Source: Candidatus Gastranaerophilales bacterium (GTDB taxonomy: Bacteria; Cyanobacteriota; Vampirovibrionia; Gastranaerophilales; UBA9971). From it: a stretch of DNA of 36,743 nucleotides. Within the stretch, counting starts at the first letter, position 1, and the number at the start of each line of letters is the position of its first letter. The position numbers were made by a program, and so were the translations under genes. Where the stretch lies: assembly GCA_028281965.1 (NCBI GenBank), contig JANQIY010000036.1, forward strand, positions 1 through 36,743, given 5' to 3'. The notes under the pieces are model-generated. The model was not told where the DNA came from, made no database searches, and saw nothing but the letters and a program-made list of their open reading frames with translations. This document shows positions 32,266-36,743 of this stretch, piece by piece.

Positions 32266-32901
32266 TTACTTTTTTAACCTCTCTGTTATTTCATTTATTG
32301 CAGCTTCAGTCATTACGATCTGGTCTGCTTCGAGAATATCTTTTACATTGATGTTTGACGGCAGTATTAGCTTTACGGTCGGGACGTTCCTTGCCGAGAG
32401 CTTTAAGTGCTGGTTTTCCGCCGTGCTTGTATCTGCTATTACAAGGATTTTCCCGCTAACTTCCAGGGAATCAAGGACTTTTATAAATTCTTTTGTTTTC
32501 GGGTTTTTAATAGCCGAGAAGTCTTTTATAACCTTAATATTGTCCGCCCGGGACGAAAGTGCTGATCTTAAGGCGAGTCTTCTTGCTTTAACCGGCATTG
32601 ACACGCTGAAATCCCTTGGTTTTGGCCCAAAAATTACTCCGCCGCCCGCGAAAAGCGGACTTCTTAAGCTGCCTGCCCTTGCTCTGCCAGTCCCTTTTTG
32701 TTTCCAGGGTTTTTTACCGCCTCCCCTTACTTCTGAGCGGGTTTTGGTGTTTGCGCTTCCCTGGCGGGCGTTGCTTAGTTGTCTTTTTAGCGCAAGGTGC
32801 ATTACATGGACGTTTGGTTCCGTACCAAATACGTTCTCATCTATATCTATTGGGCCTAATTGACTTCCGTCGCTGTTATGTATCATTAATTGCTTTGTCA
32901 T
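32266..32901 (-). CDS. rplD: Large-subunit ribosomal protein L4 (uL4)
   Basis: A 211-residue protein. ALKRQLSNARQGSANTKTRS, the tunnel loop GGGKKPWKQKGTGRARAGSL and FGPKPRDFSVSMPVKARRLA are diagnostic. In many bacteria L4 represses its own operon. 27 nt after rplC. Confidence 0.98.
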   Translation of the reverse strand: MTKQLMIHNSDGSQLGPIDIDENVFGTEPNVHVMHLALKRQLSNARQGSANTKTRSEVRGGGKKPWKQKGTGRARAGSLRSPLFAGGGVIFGPKPRDFSVSMPVKARRLALRSALSSRADNIKVIKDFSAIKNPKTKEFIKVLDSLEVSGKILVIADTSTAENQHLKLSARNVPTVKLILPSNINVKDILEADQIVMTEAAINEITERLKK

Positions 32902-32928
32902 TATCTGATTTCCTCGAATATTTATTGA

Positions 32929-33582
32929 TTAATGTGAGTTCCATACTGTCCTGGAAGGCTTAATTGCGACTATTTTGCCTTCGGGCCCCGGAACCGAGCC
33001 TTTTATAAGGATTAAGCTTTTATCTTTATCTATTTTTACTACTTTTAGCTTTTTTACGGTAACATTTTTATTTCCCATATTACCCGCCATTTTCTTGCCT
33101 TTATAAACCCTGCTTGGCGTTGTGCCTGCACCGATTGACCCGGGGAGCCTGTGGTTCTTTGAACCATGGGTCATCGGGCCTCTTGCAAAGTTATGGCGCT
33201 TTACTGTTCCCTGGAATCCTTTTCCTATAGATTTTGCCGTTACGTCAACTTTTTCCGTATTTTCAAATTCTGACAGGTCTATTTCCTGTCCTATTTCGTA
33301 TTTTGACGGGTCGCTTACTCTGAATTCCCTTAAATACTTGAATGCAGGAAGTTTATTATTTTCCAGGCGCATTAATTCGGCTTTTGAAAGCTTTCTTTTC
33401 TTAACTTCGCAAAAGCCGACCTGAATAGCATTATAACCGTCTTTATCCTCGGTTTTTACCTGGGTTATGACAAGTTTTTCCAATTTTATAACTGTTACGG
33501 GGATTACCATTCCATCTTCGTCATAAATCTGGGTCATCCCTAATTTTTCGCCAAATAAGCCTAATGATTCTTTAGGAGTCAT
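32929..33582 (-). CDS. rplC: Large-subunit ribosomal protein L3 (uL3)
   Basis: A 217-residue protein: GLFGEKLGMTQIYDEDGMVI, then GKGFQGTVKRHNFARGPMTH and GSIGAGTTPSRVYKGKKMAG are signatures. First gene of the operon; rpsJ (S10), which leads this operon in most bacteria, is absent, as in cyanobacteria where rpsJ sits with tuf. GAGAGG precedes the ATG. A promoter lies about 170 nt upstream at 33750-33778. Confidence 0.97.
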   Translation of the reverse strand: MTPKESLGLFGEKLGMTQIYDEDGMVIPVTVIKLEKLVITQVKTEDKDGYNAIQVGFCEVKKRKLSKAELMRLENNKLPAFKYLREFRVSDPSKYEIGQEIDLSEFENTEKVDVTAKSIGKGFQGTVKRHNFARGPMTHGSKNHRLPGSIGAGTTPSRVYKGKKMAGNMGNKNVTVKKLKVVKIDKDKSLILIKGSVPGPEGKIVAIKPSRTVWNSH

Positions 33583-33742
33583 TCTTTTTCCTCTCTGTGT
33601 GAGCGCTACGTAACTACTTTACTCTGGTTTTACCGGGATGGCTTTTCACTCAGGACAGCGGTTTTTCACCTTGCCGTCTCTTACTTTGCCGACCCTTCGT
33701 AGATCACATTCAATATTCCTGGAGGGAAGTATTAAATTGTAT
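33583..33742 (-). promoter_or_regulatory. Candidate structured 5' leader of the ribosomal operon
   Basis: About 160 nt between the inferred transcription start (near 33743) and rplC, GC-richer than other spacers here. A leader of this length on a ribosomal operon often carries an autogenous protein-binding site. I could not fold it into a known leader class, so this is only a candidate. Confidence 0.3.
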
Positions 33743-33749
33743 CTATTCT

Positions 33750-33778
33750 TTTGTAATACAACCGAATTTTTATGTCAA
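33750..33778 (-). promoter_or_regulatory. Sigma70-type promoter of the ribosomal operon
   Basis: On the minus strand: perfect TTGACA (33773-33778), 17-nt spacer, TACAAA (33750-33755) as -10 (4/6). It lies between the thrS stop (33828) and rplC, in the right direction. Gives a transcription start near 33743. Confidence 0.6.
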
Positions 33779-33827
33779 CAGTTATCATTTAAAAAGGCTT
33801 TTAAAATTTTTTCATATTTGCTAACTT

Positions 33828-35777
33828 TTAGACAGTATTTTTGCCCCTGGTTTCAATTTCTGTTTTTAGTCCGGAAATGAATTCATCGACTTTAATCATG
33901 CCAATCTGTCCTTTTCCTCTTGCCCTTACGGCAAGGGATCCGGCTTCGATTTCCTTATCGCCTATTACGAGCATATATGGGATTTTTCGGTTCTGGGCTT
34001 CCCGGATTTTATAGTTCATGCTCTCGCTTCTATCATCGATTTCAACCCTTATGCCATTTTCTTTCATTTTTTTAAACACAGAATCCGCAAACTCCAGGTG
34101 TTTATCAGAAATCGGGACAATCATTGCCTGTGACGGTGAAAGCCATGTCGGGAATGCTCCGGCGTAATGCTCAATAAGAGCCCCTGCAAACCTCTCTAAA
34201 GACCCGAAAATCACACGGTGAAGCATGACAGGAGTCTGCAAACTGCCGTCCTTATCGGTATATTTCAGGTCAAAGCGTATAGGGAGGTTAAAATCCAGCT
34301 GAATCGTAGCTGCCTGCCAGGTCCTGCCTATGGCGTCCTTTAGCTTGAAGTCGATTTTTGGGCCGTAAAACGCTCCGTCGCCCTCATTTAGCTCATAGTT
34401 TATGTTTTTTTGCTCAAGAGCGTCCTTTAGTCCGGATTCCGCGCGGTTCCAGTTTTCCAGCTCGCCTACAAATTCCTCGGGCCGGGTGGATAACTCCACT
34501 TCATAGCTCATGTCAAATAGCTTGAGGGTATCGTCTACAAACTCGATTATATTATGGATTTCCTGCACAAATTGCCCGGGAGTGCAGAATATATGTGCGT
34601 CATCCTGTGTGAAACCCCGTACTCTGGAAAGCCCATGAAGTGTTCCGGATCTTTCTTTTCTGTAAACTGTTCCCAACTCCGCCATTCTTATAGGAAGATT
34701 CCTGTAACTATGCCTTTTTGACTTATAAATCAGCATATGAAACGGGCAGTTCATCGGTTTTAGGATATAATCCCTGTCTTCTTCCACGTTAAGATAGTAC
34801 ATATTATCATCATAGAACTCTGTATGCCCTGAAATATCCCACAGCTGCTTTTTCGCCATATGGGGAGTGTTGACTATCACGTAACCTCTTTTTCTGTGTT
34901 CGGTTCGCCAGTAATTTTCTATTTCCTCACGGACTATGGCCAGGGCAGGATGCCATAAAACCAGTCCCGGCCCGACTTCGTCCTTAATGCTGAATAGGTC
35001 AAGCTGGTTGGAGAGTTTTCTATGGTCTCTTTTTTCAGCTTCTTCCAGCATGTGTAGGTAGTTTTTCAGGTCATCCTTATTCCAGAATGCTGTGGCGTAA
35101 ATTCTCTGGAGCATTTTATTATTTTCATCCCCTCTCCAGTATGCCCCTGCCGTACTTAATAACTTAAAAGCTTTAATAAAACCGGAATGCGGGACATGCG
35201 GCCCTCGGCAAAAGTCGTTCCAGACATCATTACCGTCTTTTTTGCACACATACAGCGTTGGGTTCTGGCTGGCATATTCCATTAACAGCTCTGCTTTGTA
35301 AATTTCGCCTTTTTCCCGCAAATCAGTCAGCATTTCCTGGACGTTTTTTATCTCCCGGCGTTCAAAGGTCTGTTTTTCCTGAACAATTTTATTCATTTCC
35401 TCTTCAATTTTGGGCAAATCCTCGGAACTGAGGGAATGGTCGGGAATGTCGAAGTCGTAGTAAAAACCGTTCTCAATAGTCGGGCCTATGGCGATTTTTG
35501 CGTTGGGAAAAAGTCTTTGCACGGCCTGGGCCATAACATGGGCCGCGCTATGCCTCAAAATTTCCAGGGTTTCCGGGTTTTTTGAGGTTAATATCCTTAC
35601 GGTGTCACCGTTTTTTAGCCCGGTTGAGAGGTCTTTTATTGTACCGTTAATTTCAGCGGCGACCGCGTTTCTTTTTAACCCCTCGCTTATTGAGCCTGCA
35701 AGCTCTGCTGCGGTTGCGCCCGGCTGTATTTCCCGGGTTAAGCCGTCAGGCAGTTTTATTTGTATTTTATCCGACAT
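33828..35777 (-). CDS. thrS: Threonyl-tRNA synthetase
   Basis: A 649-residue class II enzyme with all domains in order. TGS domain (about 1-63, IKLPDGLTREIQPGATAAEL); editing domain (HSAAHVMAQAVQRLFP and ENGFYYDFDIP); catalytic core with the zinc Cys in LKPMNCPFHM, motif 2 YRKERSGTLHGLSRVRGF and TQDDAHIF, and motif 3 near RVIFGSLERFAGALIEHY; C-terminal anticodon-binding domain. Charges tRNA-Thr and clears Ser-tRNA-Thr. AAAGGA lies upstream of the ATG; only 20 nt separate it from the upstream cysteine-cluster gene, so there is no room for a T-box. It precedes the ribosomal operon, which has its own promoter. Confidence 0.98.
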   Translation of the reverse strand: MSDKIQIKLPDGLTREIQPGATAAELAGSISEGLKRNAVAAEINGTIKDLSTGLKNGDTVRILTSKNPETLEILRHSAAHVMAQAVQRLFPNAKIAIGPTIENGFYYDFDIPDHSLSSEDLPKIEEEMNKIVQEKQTFERREIKNVQEMLTDLREKGEIYKAELLMEYASQNPTLYVCKKDGNDVWNDFCRGPHVPHSGFIKAFKLLSTAGAYWRGDENNKMLQRIYATAFWNKDDLKNYLHMLEEAEKRDHRKLSNQLDLFSIKDEVGPGLVLWHPALAIVREEIENYWRTEHRKRGYVIVNTPHMAKKQLWDISGHTEFYDDNMYYLNVEEDRDYILKPMNCPFHMLIYKSKRHSYRNLPIRMAELGTVYRKERSGTLHGLSRVRGFTQDDAHIFCTPGQFVQEIHNIIEFVDDTLKLFDMSYEVELSTRPEEFVGELENWNRAESGLKDALEQKNINYELNEGDGAFYGPKIDFKLKDAIGRTWQAATIQLDFNLPIRFDLKYTDKDGSLQTPVMLHRVIFGSLERFAGALIEHYAGAFPTWLSPSQAMIVPISDKHLEFADSVFKKMKENGIRVEIDDRSESMNYKIREAQNRKIPYMLVIGDKEIEAGSLAVRARGKGQIGMIKVDEFISGLKTEIETRGKNTV

Positions 35778-35797
35778 CTTATTTTTCCTTTTAAAAA

Positions 35798-36475
35798 CTA
35801 CAATTTATTGATTAATTCAATTCTATCACCATACTCTTTAAGAAGGAAATTATAGAAATTATCGGATATATCAGGGTTTTTGTTCCACTTTTCAGCGACT
35901 TTAATAAAAAATTCACGTTCATAACGGCTTAGAACGGCAGAATTTACGTAGTCTTGCTCAAAAGGGGCGTAGTCTTCACAGGTAAGCTCTCTTTCGCACA
36001 GATTATACGCCGGGCTGTCTGAAACCCTTTTATGCTCATTTTCCAGTATTAAGTAAGGGTCTTTTATAACGGCTTTCTTTTTTTGCCGGTCGTATACCGC
36101 AGGGTATGCCCTGCAGCCTACCGGGCGGCAGTTGTAAATTCCGCACCTGCCTATGACTCCCTTTAATTCCTCGGAACCCATAAGTTCAGCATGCCATTCA
36201 TGCAGGAATATACACTTTGAAGTCCCCGGGTAAAACCTGCTTTCATTAACTTTTAAAACCAGGCTGAGATACTGGTCTTCACCGCAGTCAGTGAATATAA
36301 ACACGGGGATTTTATCAATAACGTCATTAACTTTATCTTCGCTCACGGGAAAGGCTGTGGTGAAAAAATGTATGTCCACCTTTAAGGTTTCACATATCCT
36401 GATTATGTCGCTTCCCCACAAATGCGGGTTATATCTTCGGCAACAGCCTCCATGGCATGTTGTACAAAGTTCCAT
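35798..36475 (-). CDS. YkgJ-like cysteine-cluster (zinc/iron-chelating) protein
   Basis: A 225-residue protein. The N-terminal cluster C4-x2-C7-x3-C11-C12 (CTTCHGGCC) and the later CGIYNCRPVGCRAYP segment are the signature of the YkgJ/CxxCxxCC family, thought to bind Zn or Fe. Another cysteine sits in TSKCIFLHE. Soluble, with a charged helical C-terminal half. AAAGGAC 8 nt before the ATG. It is the first gene of a likely two-gene unit with thrS (20-nt gap). Function of the family is largely uncharacterised. Confidence 0.8.
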   Translation of the reverse strand: MELCTTCHGGCCRRYNPHLWGSDIIRICETLKVDIHFFTTAFPVSEDKVNDVIDKIPVFIFTDCGEDQYLSLVLKVNESRFYPGTSKCIFLHEWHAELMGSEELKGVIGRCGIYNCRPVGCRAYPAVYDRQKKKAVIKDPYLILENEHKRVSDSPAYNLCERELTCEDYAPFEQDYVNSAVLSRYEREFFIKVAEKWNKNPDISDNFYNFLLKEYGDRIELINKL

Positions 36476-36743
36476 AGGGTTGTCCTTTTTAACTTTTTCA
36501 TATTATTTTGGGATTTTTTTTTAATAAAATCAATAAAAATTCTTAAAAAATACTTTAAATTATTTATGTAAGTGGTCTAAAAAAACAAACGTTAATTGCA
36601 AATTATTATATCAAAATTAAATTTGGGGGTTGAGGAGAGGGGCTAAGCCTTGCTTCCCTACATTTTTATAAATTGTTATATAAAATAGGAAGTTTTATAT
36701 TTTTTAAAACCCCTAAAGTTATTTTATAATAGTCATAATGGGG
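36476..36743. other. AT-rich sequence at the window end
   Basis: No ORF or recognisable structure. Holds the upstream region of the YkgJ-like gene; AT content is too high to point to one promoter. Confidence 0.5.

Noticed and set aside
33583-33742. tRNA gene in the thrS-rplC spacer
   Set aside because: No cloverleaf, T-loop GTTCRA or acceptor pairing on either strand.
35778-35797. T-box riboswitch in front of thrS
   Set aside because: Only 20 nt separate thrS from the preceding co-directional gene, leaving no room for a T-box leader.

Overview
The window reads as chromosomal DNA of an AT-rich, Gram-negative (didermic) bacterium. It has a TolC-type outer-membrane channel, a HlyB/HlyD-type exporter and exported periplasmic-type proteins. 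Several clues point towards the cyanobacterial lineage. FtsZ has cyanobacterial-looking blocks ([14 protein letters not shown], then [10 protein letters not shown]). The ribosomal cluster starts at rplC without rpsJ. The C-terminal half of S14 (HRDFGL...[11 protein letters not shown]) resembles the cyanobacterial form. With no photosynthesis genes visible, a non-photosynthetic relative such as Candidatus Melainabacteria/Vampirovibrionia is my best guess (about 0.5). This is inference from reading proteins, not from a search.

Layout. 1-5.5 kb: surE (+), then a leftward block of a YibE/F-like membrane protein, ruvB, a SIMPL-domain secreted protein and ftsZ. 5.5-6.25 kb: a 785-nt non-coding region full of long inverted repeats. 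6.25-12.2 kb: a tightly overlapping rightward operon of TolC-like channel, HlyB-like ABC exporter, HlyD-like adaptor and GT4 glycosyltransferase, i.e. a complete type I secretion apparatus with a glycosyltransferase attached but no visible substrate. 12.4-16.5 kb: very AT-rich accessory genes (GT2 glycosyltransferase, a methyltransferase with a zinc ribbon, an OsmC protein, a 49-codon ORF and a second methyltransferase). 16.7-20.3 kb: feoB, an SRPBCC protein and a flavodoxin-fold oxidoreductase, all leftward.

20.3-24.6 kb is the oddest stretch. Its small genes are a HxHP...SxxD protein, an unknown acidic protein, a secreted thermonuclease, an XRE regulator, an unknown FQG-motif protein, and two paralogous copies of a two-gene membrane-microprotein module. 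They are interleaved with at least six same-orientation copies of a short palindromic repeat, two of which share a base with the stop codon of the gene before them.

24.6-33.6 kb: a leftward ribosomal protein operon in the order L3-L4-L23-L2-S19-[106-aa unknown]-L22-S3-L16-L29-S17-L14-L24-L5-S14-S8-L6-L18. It has a recognisable promoter before rplC. Oddities are the inserted 106-aa gene between rpsS and rplV, a roughly 140-residue Lys/Glu-rich extension on L22, a 49-bp tandem repeat array between rpsN and rpsH, and a break after rplR where rpsE/rpmD/rplO/secY would normally follow. 33.8-36.5 kb: thrS preceded by a YkgJ-like cysteine-cluster protein. No tRNA, rRNA, CRISPR array, transposase or integrase was recognised.
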